32,819 nt of DNA from Candidatus Rifleibacteriota bacterium (GCA_029564115.1 JAKQQP010000449.1:1-32819), one strand, 5' to 3'; numbered from the stretch's first letter, positions 7,664 through 15,984 are shown. The notes: generated from the sequence alone by a model not told the origin. Made by a program: numbers and translations.

Positions 7664-8443
7664 TCAGCTATGGCGGTAGAAATTGAGTTTTGGCAGGTGC
7701 TTTCTGATTTTCAGAAGAGCGTAGAGACCCGAGGCGGCCGCTCCGGCAGCGACAGCCACTGGTGCCCACAACGGAAAACTATATTCTTTGTTGATATGTT
7801 CGAACAGTTCGAGTTCGTGTGGTTCGCCTGCTGTAATGTCGGCCTTTTCAAGGTATACGAGAATGGCACTGCGGTCGTCGCCGTCATACTCGTTGGCGAC
7901 AGAGCCGACAAAAGCTTTTAGCCTTGCAGAAAGGGTTTCTTCCGACTGCTGCTCTTCAGCCACCCGCAATGGTGAAAAGTCTGGAGACAGCTTTGCCGGC
8001 GAAAAAGCTATGCCTTCTGAACATAGTAAAATAGATTGGCCTGGCTGTACCGGCAGGGTGAGGACTTGTGTGGTCTGCAGCTGCCAGTCGCTGGCACTGG
8101 CAGAAAATGCGCAGCGTCCGTCGGCAGCGACGGCGACAATGCCGCGATTAATCCATAGCACTGCAGTCGAAACGTTGTTGTTTGCAAAACCACCGGTTTC
8201 GCAGTTGTTTCTGGCAATCGCAATGGCTTCTGTCAGCCTGGTTTCATTTTCGTCACCGGCAGTTACTGGGGCGATTTCACGAATTCTTTCCCAGATAGAT
8301 CTGGCGAGGGTCTCGGCGGCAGTTGCTCCGGCCGGACCACTGCCGTCGGCAATGATGGCAAAATTGATCTGCGAGTCTATCAGAAGATAATCCTGGTTTT
8401 GCTCGCGAATCGAACCGGTCTGGGTTATTGAAGCTGTTTTCAT
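7664..8443 (-). CDS. PP2C-like Ser/Thr phosphatase with C-terminal membrane anchor (259 aa)
   Basis: Metal-dependent PPM/PP2C fold. GSIREQNQD (10-18) corresponds to the family's G..R..NED, FAIIADGSG (28-36) to the metal-binding DG motif, VAADGRCAF (105-113) to GDSRAYL, and DGDDRSAILVYLE (187-199) to the final D-N motif. The usual SDG of LLCSDGL reads SEG here (Glu143), a conservative change at a metal-site motif that may alter activity. Residues about 223-244 (FPLWAPVAVAAGAAASGLYALL) form one membrane segment followed by basic residues, so the catalytic domain is tethered at the inner membrane. The start at 8443 overlaps the stop of the pilus-type ATPase by 4 nt (ATGA), which implies translational coupling; an upstream in-frame extension inside the ATPase gene is rejected. 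It probably dephosphorylates a component of that machinery (inference). Confidence 0.75.
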   Translation of the reverse strand: MKTASITQTGSIREQNQDYLLIDSQINFAIIADGSGPAGATAAETLARSIWERIREIAPVTAGDENETRLTEAIAIARNNCETGGFANNNVSTAVLWINRGIVAVAADGRCAFSASASDWQLQTTQVLTLPVQPGQSILLCSEGIAFSPAKLSPDFSPLRVAEEQQSEETLSARLKAFVGSVANEYDGDDRSAILVYLEKADITAGEPHELELFEHINKEYSFPLWAPVAVAAGAAASGLYALLKIRKHLPKLNFYRHS

Positions 8444-11400
8444 TGATTGATATCTGTCGGTATGCGGTGATCGAGCAGACGGTTGTGTGCATTGATCAGC
8501 TGCTGCACTTTTTCGACCACGTCGAGCAGACCTCGCGATCTTAGCCCTGATAAGAGTGAATCTACGAATACAAGCTTGACCTTGGGGTGGGATGGTTCTA
8601 CGTAGCCGGCGCTGCGGTCGTCGCCGAGGATCCAGTAGGTGAGGCGGTCGCAATAAGGTACCCAGTTCGAGAAATCGCTGAAGTCAGAATAGGCATTAAG
8701 TCTTGGAATGACTATCTGAGGCACATACTCGATCTGATTGGCGGCATTGATATAGATGCGTTCGTTTTCAGGGACGATTGGAGCAATTTTCAGGTTGGGC
8801 AGGGTAACTTTGAATCTTGCTTTGCCAAAATGATTTATCGCTATTTTTTCGGCAATTGCTTCCCATTTTGCTGAAATTTCCCGAATCTCCTGGGAGTAGG
8901 TGAACAGAGCCTTCTGAAAAGCTTCGTGGCTTTTCAGTTCTGGTATGGCATTTTCAAGCGCCAGAAAATGAGAATGATTGAAAAGCGTTCCCAGCATGAA
9001 GCCAAGCCCGTTGTTTAAAAAGTGGCGGCGAGTGAGGTGTTGTGCAGCTTTATCCTGGCTCAGGTGCAGTCGGTCGCTGATAAGCCAGTCAGTTGCCTGT
9101 TTCGCTGTTTCGAGGGCTTCTGAAGACTTCCAGATTTCTGCCTGTTCGTTGAACTGCCATGGTTTGAATTTGCCGGGGTAGGCATTTTCAATTACCTGCG
9201 AAAGATTTTGGTTGAAGAGATCGAGCAGTTTTGACAGGCCATTCATGTGAAACTCACGAATCGAAATACGCTTGGGAATATCTTCGCCGGGTATGCCGAG
9301 GCGCTCCTCGATCAGCCAGCGGGTTGCTCGCCCGGCAATTTCGAAACGGTCTTCCTGAAACCACAAAAGCTGTTCTTCTTCTGTAAACTGCCATGGCTTG
9401 AATACGTTGGGAAATACCTGATCGACCATTTTGAAGCAGGAATCTTCGAAGCGTTCGAGTAGTGCTGCAAGACCGTTTTCTTTAAAAATCTGGCGGTTGA
9501 GCATGAGAGGCAGGTCACCTCTGCTGCAGCCGAGCTTTTCGGTCATCAGCCATTCCAATGCTTCTCTGGCACAGGTAACGATATTTTGTCCTTCGAGCCA
9601 CAAGCCGGTTTCGCCGAACTGCCACGGCTTGAATTTGCCGGGCAGGGCTAGATTCACAAGCTTGAATCGACTTCGATCAGCCCATAGATAGGCTTGGTCT
9701 AACCCTGAAGCGTTGATGAACTGCTCGTTAAAGAGCTCTGGCAGATCTTCTGGCTTTTGCAGTCTGGTTTTAACTCTTTCGAGGGAATGCTTGACTGCCT
9801 GGCGTGCCCAGATTTCGGCATTTGCTTCTTCTTCGAAAATGAAGGGTGGCAGTTCGCCCTGTTTGTCATTGATAATGCCGATGATGTCGGTAATATCACT
9901 CTCGCTCAATTCTTCCAGTTGATTGCCGAAGTGGCGGGCAAAGCCGTCTTTGTTGCGCTCCAGATGCTGCATCTGCATCAGTTCACGAACCTGGATGACG
10001 GGCAGGTGCAGGCGGTCTGCCAGCTTTTCGTCGCTGAAAAAGAGATATTCTTTCTGAAGGCTGTTGATAATCGTTTTGGTGACCGGGTCGTTAAGGTCTA
10101 TAGAAGGGCGTGGTTTAGCCGGGATTTGTTGCTGTGTCGACAGCTGCGCCATGCCGTCAGGCTGCATGGCTGCCGACATTGGTTGCATCTGAACGGGCAG
10201 AATGTAGCTGCCTCCTCCAATGCCGCCAGCAGTGAGCCCGGCCAGGGGGATGCGCTTTTCTTCTTCGTCGGAGGGGGTGACGTATATTACTTCTTCAAGA
10301 GTGGATTGGCCCTGTAACGCCAGTTCAAGTGCCATTTCGCGAAGGGTGCGCATTCCTTCGAGTCTTGCGACACGTTTGATTGCCATTTCGGTACCGCCTT
10401 CCATGATCACGTCTTTGAGAGACGGTGTTATGATCATGGTTTCATAAACGGCTGAACGCCCAAAAGTGCCGGTCTGATTGCATTCCCGACAGCCGGTGCC
10501 TTTGTAGAACCGACTGCTCAGAAGCTTGCCGGCACTGATATTGAGGCGCTGGATGACATTTTGTGAGGGCTTGTATTCGGTTTTGCAGTGCGGGCATATG
10601 CGATGCAGAAGCTTCTGAGCGACCACCACTCTGACTGCGGCTGTGACAAGATAAGCCGGCACCCCCATGTTGATCAGACGGTTGATGCTCGCGGGGGCAT
10701 TGTTGGTATGCAGAGTCGAAAGAACCTTGTGGCCGGTGAGTGAAGCGCGAAAAGCTATTTCTGCCGTTTCGAGATCGCGGATTTCGCCGACGAGAATGAT
10801 GTCGGGGTCCTGGCGCAGGGCAGTGCGCAGCCCGCTGGCGAAATCCAGCCCGATTTTATCGTTTATCTGAACCTGGGTGATGCCAGGAATTCTGTATTCA
10901 ACGGGATTCTCGATCGTGAAAATGTTGATTTCCGAACTGTTGAAATATTTCAGCATCCCGAAAAGGGTGGTGGTTTTACCAGCCCCGGTTGGGCCTGTTA
11001 CCAATATCAGCCCGTATGGCTCGTCTAGAGCTGATTTTAACCGACTCAGATCTTCAGGGAAAAAGCCTATGTTGTCGAGATCGAACTTGGATTCACGCTG
11101 AAGAATGCGCAGTACAGCTTTTTCGCCCAGCAGACTTGGCACGGTGCTGACGCGGAAGTCCACTTCTTTATCCTGCATTTTGACTTTCAGACGACCATCC
11201 TGTGGCAGGCGGCGTTCGGCAATGTCGAGATGTGAAAGAATTTTGATGCGGCTGATCAGCGGAGCCAGCAGGCTGCGTGGCCCGGTCATCGCATCGTGCA
11301 GCATGCCATCTACGCGAAACCTTACCAGGAGTATGTCTTCTCTGGGTTCAACGTGAATGTCGGAGGCACGTTTGAGAATAGCCTGTTTGAAAATGGCGTT

Positions 11401-11955
11401 GAGAAATTGGACGACAGCTCCCTGTTCAGAGGTTTTGCGCACAATCTCGATACCTGAATCGGTAGATTCCGTAACTTCTGATTTGCTTTCTTCGCCGCCA
11501 ACCGAAAAGCCTTCCCAGCTGTAAAGCTGTCTAATGGCAAGTTCTATTTGATTTTTAGGGGCGATGAGTACTTCAAGTTTGCATTGGGTGAGAAAGGCGA
11601 TCATGTCGGTGGCCATTATGTCGAACGGGTCGGCCATGACCACGGTCAGCTTGTTGCCTTCGCGCCTGTAGGGGATCATTTTGTATTGTTTCGCCTGGTA
11701 TTCGGGCACGAGCGATAGAATTTTAGCATCGACCTTGATGTTGGTCAGGTCTACGACAGATATGCCAAGAAATTCGGCCCACAGATCGAGAACCTGCTTT
11801 TCAGAAAGAAAGCCAAGTCTGACAATGATGTTTTCGAGGCGCTCGAGTGTCTGGGCTTGAATGATCCGGGCTTTGTCCAGCTGATCTTCTGTGATCAGGC
11901 CTTTCTGCAGCATTAAACTTTCAACGGTTGGTTTGGTTCCCTGAATGTTGTTCAT
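8440..11955 (-). CDS. PilB/GspE-type secretion ATPase fused to a C-terminal FKPWQF-repeat extension (1171 aa)
   Basis: Hexameric motor ATPase of type IV pilus or type II secretion assembly. Residues 10-145 form the N-terminal MshEN/GspE-N region. Residues 175-565 form the AAA-like core: Walker A GPTGAGKT (321-328), Walker B with catalytic Glu ILVGEIRD (387-394), the His box TGHKVLSTLHTNNA (407-420), and a tetracysteine zinc site C454/C457/C489/C492. A typical member ends near 565-570. This one continues for about 600 residues: a Gln/Met/Pro linker (570-620), a helical region (620-735), three tandem repeats of 77-78 residues each centred on FKPWQF (775, 852, 930) plus a fourth degenerate copy to about 1030, and a unique tail. 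GGAGG precedes the ATG by 5 nt. It follows the BsuPI gene by 21 nt and overlaps the phosphatase gene by ATGA. No pilC, pilT or pilin gene is in the window. Confidence 0.9.
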   Translation of the reverse strand: MNNIQGTKPTVESLMLQKGLITEDQLDKARIIQAQTLERLENIIVRLGFLSEKQVLDLWAEFLGISVVDLTNIKVDAKILSLVPEYQAKQYKMIPYRREGNKLTVVMADPFDIMATDMIAFLTQCKLEVLIAPKNQIELAIRQLYSWEGFSVGGEESKSEVTESTDSGIEIVRKTSEQGAVVQFLNAIFKQAILKRASDIHVEPREDILLVRFRVDGMLHDAMTGPRSLLAPLISRIKILSHLDIAERRLPQDGRLKVKMQDKEVDFRVSTVPSLLGEKAVLRILQRESKFDLDNIGFFPEDLSRLKSALDEPYGLILVTGPTGAGKTTTLFGMLKYFNSSEINIFTIENPVEYRIPGITQVQINDKIGLDFASGLRTALRQDPDIILVGEIRDLETAEIAFRASLTGHKVLSTLHTNNAPASINRLINMGVPAYLVTAAVRVVVAQKLLHRICPHCKTEYKPSQNVIQRLNISAGKLLSSRFYKGTGCRECNQTGTFGRSAVYETMIITPSLKDVIMEGGTEMAIKRVARLEGMRTLREMALELALQGQSTLEEVIYVTPSDEEEKRIPLAGLTAGGIGGGSYILPVQMQPMSAAMQPDGMAQLSTQQQIPAKPRPSIDLNDPVTKTIINSLQKEYLFFSDEKLADRLHLPVIQVRELMQMQHLERNKDGFARHFGNQLEELSESDITDIIGIINDKQGELPPFIFEEEANAEIWARQAVKHSLERVKTRLQKPEDLPELFNEQFINASGLDQAYLWADRSRFKLVNLALPGKFKPWQFGETGLWLEGQNIVTCAREALEWLMTEKLGCSRGDLPLMLNRQIFKENGLAALLERFEDSCFKMVDQVFPNVFKPWQFTEEEQLLWFQEDRFEIAGRATRWLIEERLGIPGEDIPKRISIREFHMNGLSKLLDLFNQNLSQVIENAYPGKFKPWQFNEQAEIWKSSEALETAKQATDWLISDRLHLSQDKAAQHLTRRHFLNNGLGFMLGTLFNHSHFLALENAIPELKSHEAFQKALFTYSQEIREISAKWEAIAEKIAINHFGKARFKVTLPNLKIAPIVPENERIYINAANQIEYVPQIVIPRLNAYSDFSDFSNWVPYCDRLTYWILGDDRSAGYVEPSHPKVKLVFVDSLLSGLRSRGLLDVVEKVQQLINAHNRLLDHRIPTDINQ
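9050..9744 (-). repeat. Tandem 77-78-codon FKPWQF repeats inside the secretion ATPase gene
   Basis: Repeat units begin near residues 738, 814 and 892, with a fourth degraded unit near 968. Consensus: D-[LI]-P, then NGL..LL..F, then P..FKPWQF.E...W, then A..A..WL...RL. The FKPWQF segments are also alike in DNA (sense strand GGCAAATTCAAACCATGGC-like at about 9150-9180, 9385-9410 and 9618-9645). I know no established domain name for this unit with confidence. Confidence 0.8.
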
Positions 11956-11976
11956 GGCTTCCTCCGGCCCAGATGT

Positions 11977-12732
11977 TTATTTAACTTCGATTCTGAAAGT
12001 GCGGCGTTCGAGAGAAACGGTGACGTCCTGTGTGTCGTGAAAGGCGAAAAGATGGAAAGTGACGTGTCCGACTCTCTTGGGGTGAAAAAAGATCAGAGTT
12101 TTATTTTCGGTTTTTTCAACCCGGTGAATGTCGATTCTGTTGTCGTTATAGACATAGTCTATTTTCCAGATAAGTTCACGGTTGTCTGAGTAACGCGGCA
12201 GTTCTATTTTGAACACCTGGTTCAACCTGGCCTCTATTATTTCTGGTTTCTTGATTTCGCTGGGCAGAAGCCTTACGGCGCAATCATTGGAAACCAGGTG
12301 GCGCGGCATTGTCATTGCCATGCCCTGAGCTTTGTAAACGCCCTGTGGTAAAGGCAGGCCGTTTCTGCCTGTTGAAGTCCACGAAAGCTTTTCTGAGCGT
12401 GTTTCTCCAGATTTCAACGGAATCGAATGCGGAGCATCCTCCCAGGTGAGCCCCTGTGACCAGCGATAGATCTGTGTTCTGTCGTGATGAATGGCGAGAT
12501 CCCATTGCTGGCCGGTTTTGTAGGGAATATTGACCGTTTTGTCGGTGCGATTTCGGATACTTATGGTGAAAGTTGCTGTCTGACCGGCAATAATCTCGGG
12601 GGTATCTGCAACAATGGTGACTTGAAAATCTGCGGGGTTGACAAATTCCCATTTTCGCCAGCTTTGCCCGGATAGAGCGCTTCCGGCAAGAAATACCAAA
12701 ACGATGGAAGTTAGCAGGTAGGCTTTTTTCAT
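11977..12732 (-). CDS. Exported BsuPI-domain protein (251 aa)
   Basis: A signal peptide spans residues 1-21 (MKKAYLLTSIVLVFLAGSALS). Residues about 35-155 fit the intracellular proteinase inhibitor BsuPI fold: AGQTATFTISIRNRTDKTVNIPYKTGQ, QWDLAIHH, YRWSQGLTW, LKSGETRSEKLSW and PLPQGVYKAQG follow that family's strand pattern. The remaining 85 residues (FKIELP, IWKIDYV, VGHVTFHLFAFHD) are beta-rich and faintly like a chagasin-type (I42) inhibitor domain, which is low-confidence. It is the first gene of an operon with the secretion ATPase and phosphatase. BsuPI domains outside Bacillus are usually uncharacterised envelope beta-domains, so protease inhibition is not assured. There is no SD; a -10-like TATCAT ends 7 nt before the ATG, suggesting a leaderless transcript. 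Confidence 0.7.
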   Translation of the reverse strand: MKKAYLLTSIVLVFLAGSALSGQSWRKWEFVNPADFQVTIVADTPEIIAGQTATFTISIRNRTDKTVNIPYKTGQQWDLAIHHDRTQIYRWSQGLTWEDAPHSIPLKSGETRSEKLSWTSTGRNGLPLPQGVYKAQGMAMTMPRHLVSNDCAVRLLPSEIKKPEIIEARLNQVFKIELPRYSDNRELIWKIDYVYNDNRIDIHRVEKTENKTLIFFHPKRVGHVTFHLFAFHDTQDVTVSLERRTFRIEVK

Positions 12733-12739
12733 ATGTCTG

Positions 12740-12767
12740 ATGATACAACAGAGAATGCGTTGTGCAA
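12740..12767 (-). promoter_or_regulatory. Possible promoter of the BsuPI/ATPase/phosphatase operon
   Basis: On the minus strand: TTGCAC (12762-12767), 16 nt, TATCAT (12740-12745). The -10 is 5 of 6 and the -35 is weak. Transcription would start at or within a nucleotide or two of the ATG, matching the lack of an SD. Confidence 0.4.
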
Positions 12768-12798
12768 AGTAATTGTTGGCGTTTTGCCGCTCGTTTGA

Positions 12799-12827
12799 TT
12801 GACACCTTGCCGTATGGTTCTTATAAT
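12799..12827 (+). promoter_or_regulatory. Perfect-consensus sigma-70 promoter
   Basis: TTGACA (12799-12804), exactly 17 nt, TATAAT (12822-12827). Both hexamers are perfect. It drives the exported glycine-zipper protein with a leader of about 55 nt and implies strong constitutive expression unless repressed. Confidence 0.85.
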
Positions 12828-12889
12828 TAACGACATAATTGTACCGAACCCTGCGAAAGTTATTCTCCCTTAGCGGAGTGGAGGAAGAT

Positions 12890-14494
12890 ATGATCTATAT
12901 GAATCGCCAACTGCTGAAAAAAATCTCGCTCCTGACGGTTGTTATGTTTGTTCTGTCGACTTTTGGTGCCTACGCGCAGACTGCTCAGGTCAACATTCCT
13001 GTGGCTGCGGGTCAGCCAGTCGACGTTTCCATTCTCAATAACGTCATACCTGAGCTCAACAACCTTCAGAGCAACCTGAGAACCGCTCAGAGCACTCTCA
13101 GCAGCCTCGAAAAGATTTCCACTCCCCTTTATAACAAAATAGCTCCCACCGGCATGGAAACCATGAGCATCGCCCAGCGCATCAAGGCCATTCTGGCGAA
13201 CGCCAAATCTGTTCTCGGGACTACCTTAAAAACTTCGGGCGAGCAGGCCAAGGCCAACATTGCCGCCGGCGCTTCACCGGTCAATCTTTCTTATGACCAG
13301 CAACTCGCTTACGGCATCGAGCAGCTTGGGGCTCAGGCTGCCAAAATTGAAACATCCGGCAAATTTTCTGCTTCTGCCGACAAGCTCAAGGCAATCATCG
13401 CTCTGGTTAAAGCCAGCCTTCAGAAGGTTGTAACCGCAGTGCGTGCCAAAATTTTTGCCGTAGGGCAGAAGGTTGGCCTGATCGACAAGAGCAAGTCTTT
13501 TGAAAACGGGAAAGTCGTCGATAACAGCAAGGGCGAAAGCAAAATAATGTTGAGTGCCTCTGCTGACGTGCAATACGCCGATACTTTTTCCGGCAAAATG
13601 GCCAAAGGCATTGCCGATGGCACTCAGAGCGCCAAAAACTCTCTCAAGAGCAGTTTCTCGTTTTCGAATCTTGCCGTTACCACTGCTGTGGCTGTGGGCA
13701 CAAATCTGGCTATCGACGCAATCCACGGTAACAAACCTTCTTTCTCTCAGGCTGTAAAATCAGTTGCCACTCTCGAATTTGCCGGTAATGTGGTTGGTTC
13801 AGCTCTGGGTGCCGCCGGTGGCCAGTTTACCGCCTCTATCGTCAAAAGTTTTATTCCAGGCCCGGTTGGGGCCCTGGTTGGTTCTGTAATACCAGTCATG
13901 TTCGCTTCCGCATCAGGTCAGATGGGCTCGAATCTGATCAGCGGCCTGAAGAATGGCGAGTTTTCAGTTGCCAAAGCCTTTCAGCAGATAGACAAAGCCG
14001 ATCTGATAGGGTCTTCGATCGGTTCAACTATCGGTATGGCTCTTGGTGCCCCCATTCCGGTTATCGGGCCAATAATAGGTGGCGTTGTCGGCGGTATGCT
14101 CGGCAGTAAGGTGGCTAAGTGGGTAACTGCTTTTGCCAAGGGTGGCAAAGTTTCTTTGTTCGGCAAGGGTTCAAAGGTCGTAAATATGCCGACCGGTTCA
14201 CCTGCCAGCAGTTTTGGCGGGTTCGGTAATGCCATTGGTTCTCTTGGTGGCTCAGGAAGAGGGACTGGCCCTGTGGTTGCCGGTGATTCTACTGTCGGGA
14301 CAGCGCAGTTTTCGGTCGGCGACAACTCTCCAGAACGGCTTGTAGAAGTTGAAAAACTCTATTATGATACTTATCTGCAGTATAATCGTATGGTTGAAGC
14401 CAACGACCAGGCTGGCGCCAAAAAGGTTTTTGAGCAGCTCAAGCAGTATTCAGATGAATATACCAGCCTGAAAAAAGCTCTTAAAACCGAATAA
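12890..14494 (+). CDS. Abundant exported protein with glycine-zipper segments, unknown function (534 aa)
   Basis: The signal peptide (MIYMNRQLLKK, a hydrophobic core, then GAYA-Q) predicts export with cleavage near residue 30. The N-terminal half is Ala/Ser/Gln-rich and helical, coiled-coil-like (LNNLQSNLRTAQSTLSSLEK). The middle holds several glycine-zipper stretches (GNVVGSALGAAGG, IGSSIGSTIGMALG, IGPIIGGVVGGMLGSKV), motifs that insert into or pack within membranes. A Gly/Ser linker and a charged helical tail (RLVEVEKLYYDTYLQYN) follow. GGAGG lies 5 nt before the ATG at 12890; frames further upstream overlap the promoter region. It has a perfect sigma-70 promoter and its own terminator, so it is a highly expressed monocistronic gene. 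It may be an envelope structural or pore-type protein; no family is recognised. Confidence 0.8.
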   Translation: MIYMNRQLLKKISLLTVVMFVLSTFGAYAQTAQVNIPVAAGQPVDVSILNNVIPELNNLQSNLRTAQSTLSSLEKISTPLYNKIAPTGMETMSIAQRIKAILANAKSVLGTTLKTSGEQAKANIAAGASPVNLSYDQQLAYGIEQLGAQAAKIETSGKFSASADKLKAIIALVKASLQKVVTAVRAKIFAVGQKVGLIDKSKSFENGKVVDNSKGESKIMLSASADVQYADTFSGKMAKGIADGTQSAKNSLKSSFSFSNLAVTTAVAVGTNLAIDAIHGNKPSFSQAVKSVATLEFAGNVVGSALGAAGGQFTASIVKSFIPGPVGALVGSVIPVMFASASGQMGSNLISGLKNGEFSVAKAFQQIDKADLIGSSIGSTIGMALGAPIPVIGPIIGGVVGGMLGSKVAKWVTAFAKGGKVSLFGKGSKVVNMPTGSPASSFGGFGNAIGSLGGSGRGTGPVVAGDSTVGTAQFSVGDNSPERLVEVEKLYYDTYLQYNRMVEANDQAGAKKVFEQLKQYSDEYTSLKKALKTE

Positions 14495-14515
14495 TTTTCA
14501 GACAGATATTTTCAC

Positions 14516-14550
14516 AAGAACGGCACGTCTGCTGCCGTTCTTTTCTTTTA
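14516..14550 (+). terminator. Rho-independent terminator after the glycine-zipper gene
   Basis: AAGAACGGCA (14516-14525) pairs perfectly with TGCCGTTCTT (14533-14542), followed by a T-rich run to 14549. Confidence 0.9.
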
Positions 14551-14562
14551 GAAGCCCTGGTC

Positions 14563-14591
14563 TTGACGCTGCCGTTTTGGCATAGTAACAT
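14563..14591 (+). promoter_or_regulatory. Probable purD promoter
   Basis: TTGACG (14563-14568), 17 nt, TAACAT (14586-14591). The -35 is 5 of 6 and the -10 is 4 of 6. It lies between the preceding terminator and the purD start. Confidence 0.5.
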
Positions 14592-14625
14592 GTCGCGCCA
14601 AGGTATTTAATCTGTTGAGGTGCCC

Positions 14626-15873
14626 GTGGATATTCTTGTTTTGGGTTCTGGTGCCAGGGAGCATTCTATTGTTCATGCTCTCGCCAAATCTCCATCTGTG
14701 CATAAAATCATTGCCTGCCCGGGTAACATCGGCATGTCTTCAATAGCTATCTGCAAAAGAGTTCCTTTTAGAGATAACGCTGAACTGGTAAGGCTTTGTA
14801 AAGACAAGGTCGCCCTTGCTGTTGTCGGTTCCTCAAAATTTGTTGAGGAAGGCACCGTAGATGCTCTGGCACTGGCAGGTATTCCGGTGATCGGTCCTGC
14901 CGCCGATGCCGGTAGAATAGAAACCAGCAAAGCTTTTGCCGCCAAATTCATGGCTCGGCATCATATTCCATCCCCTTTGACGCGTATTGTCGTTAACGCG
15001 TCCGAAGCAGAACAGGCTTTCGCAGATAATCCATCTCTGCTGGTCGTTAAATGTGATGGATTTTCGCATGGCACCGGCGTGGCCGTCTGTGAAACACCTG
15101 AACAGGCAAAACATGCAGCGATAAAGTTTTTGAATCTGCATAACCCGCCCTTGATTCTTCAAGAAAAAATTTCCGGGATCGAATGCTCTTATACCATTCT
15201 GACTGATGGGCAGCAGTGGGTTTCGTTCAGCTCGTGCCGCGATTATAAGCGTGCAGATGACGGCGAAACGGGGCCGACTACCGGCGGTATGGGTGCTGTG
15301 AGCCCATCCCCCGATCTTACTCCTGAGCTCGACAGGCAGATCATTGAAACGATCGTGCAGCCGGTTGTCGATGGCATGAAATCAGATAATCTGCTTTATC
15401 GTGGGTTTCTGTCTATTCAGCTGATGCTGACCCCGGAAGGGCCAAAAGTGCTTGAATTCAATGCCCGGTTAGGCGACCCCGAGACACAGAGCATTTTGAC
15501 GCGGTTTCGCGGCGATCTGGCAAATCTTCTCAAAGACTGCTCTATGGGTTGTCTGACTTCGGTCGGCTCTGAAGTGGCTTTTGGCAGGCATTCAGCTATT
15601 TCGGTCGTAATCGCCCGCCAGGGTTATCCTGATAATGAAGCCGGTGACCCGATTGTCAGGGGTGTTGACCGCGTTGCCGAATCGATGGTCTTTTTTTCGA
15701 ACTGTCGTCGTTCTGAAGATTCTGACGATTATAAATTCAAAAGCGGTCGTTTGATAAGCGTTACCGCTGTGGGCGAAACCCTCGCCGAAGCACGCAGCAA
15801 GTGCTATAGCGATATTTCCCGCCTCGAGCTTGATAGAATAAAGTATCGCAGCGATATCGGCAAAGAAAGCTGA
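14626..15873 (+). CDS. purD: Divergent phosphoribosylamine-glycine ligase (415 aa, GTG start)
   Basis: ATP-grasp ligase joining phosphoribosylamine and glycine in de novo purine synthesis. MDILVLGSGAREHSI matches the PurD N-terminus, GPAADAGRIETSKAFAAKFM the ligase signature, GPTTGGMGAVSP the conserved GGMG loop, and EFNARLGDPETQ the metal/ATP site. Length is normal (about 415-430). Several positions deviate. The ATP-grasp glycine loop, usually DGLAAGKGV, reads DGFSHGTGV (144-152), so its lysine is lost. DHKR is DYKR, and the GPE..L loop is GSSKFVEEG. Function may be kept, or it may be a PurD-like paralogue. I chose the GTG at 14626 because GAGG (14617-14620) lies 5 nt upstream; a GTG two codons earlier overlaps that SD. 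No other pur genes are nearby. Confidence 0.85.
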   Translation: MDILVLGSGAREHSIVHALAKSPSVHKIIACPGNIGMSSIAICKRVPFRDNAELVRLCKDKVALAVVGSSKFVEEGTVDALALAGIPVIGPAADAGRIETSKAFAAKFMARHHIPSPLTRIVVNASEAEQAFADNPSLLVVKCDGFSHGTGVAVCETPEQAKHAAIKFLNLHNPPLILQEKISGIECSYTILTDGQQWVSFSSCRDYKRADDGETGPTTGGMGAVSPSPDLTPELDRQIIETIVQPVVDGMKSDNLLYRGFLSIQLMLTPEGPKVLEFNARLGDPETQSILTRFRGDLANLLKDCSMGCLTSVGSEVAFGRHSAISVVIARQGYPDNEAGDPIVRGVDRVAESMVFFSNCRRSEDSDDYKFKSGRLISVTAVGETLAEARSKCYSDISRLELDRIKYRSDIGKES

Positions 15874-15938
15874 TACTGATAAAGATTTGCTGGCAGGGTG
15901 CCCAGTGGCTATCGCCGGCAGATGGATTCTACTGCAAT

Positions 15939-15969
15939 AAAAAAGGCTGCCATATTGGCAGCCTTTTTT
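15939..15969. terminator. Bidirectional terminator between purD and the PLD gene
   Basis: GGCTGCC (15945-15951) pairs with GGCAGCC (15957-15963), with A6 before (15939-15944) and T6 after (15964-15969). It therefore serves both convergent genes. Confidence 0.9.
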
Positions 15970-15984
15970 ATTGTTCCAGCGAGC

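Noticed and set aside
9757..10317. 186-codon plus-strand open frame opposite the secretion ATPase
   Set aside because: Shadow of the 1171-aa gene; no start signals or family motifs.
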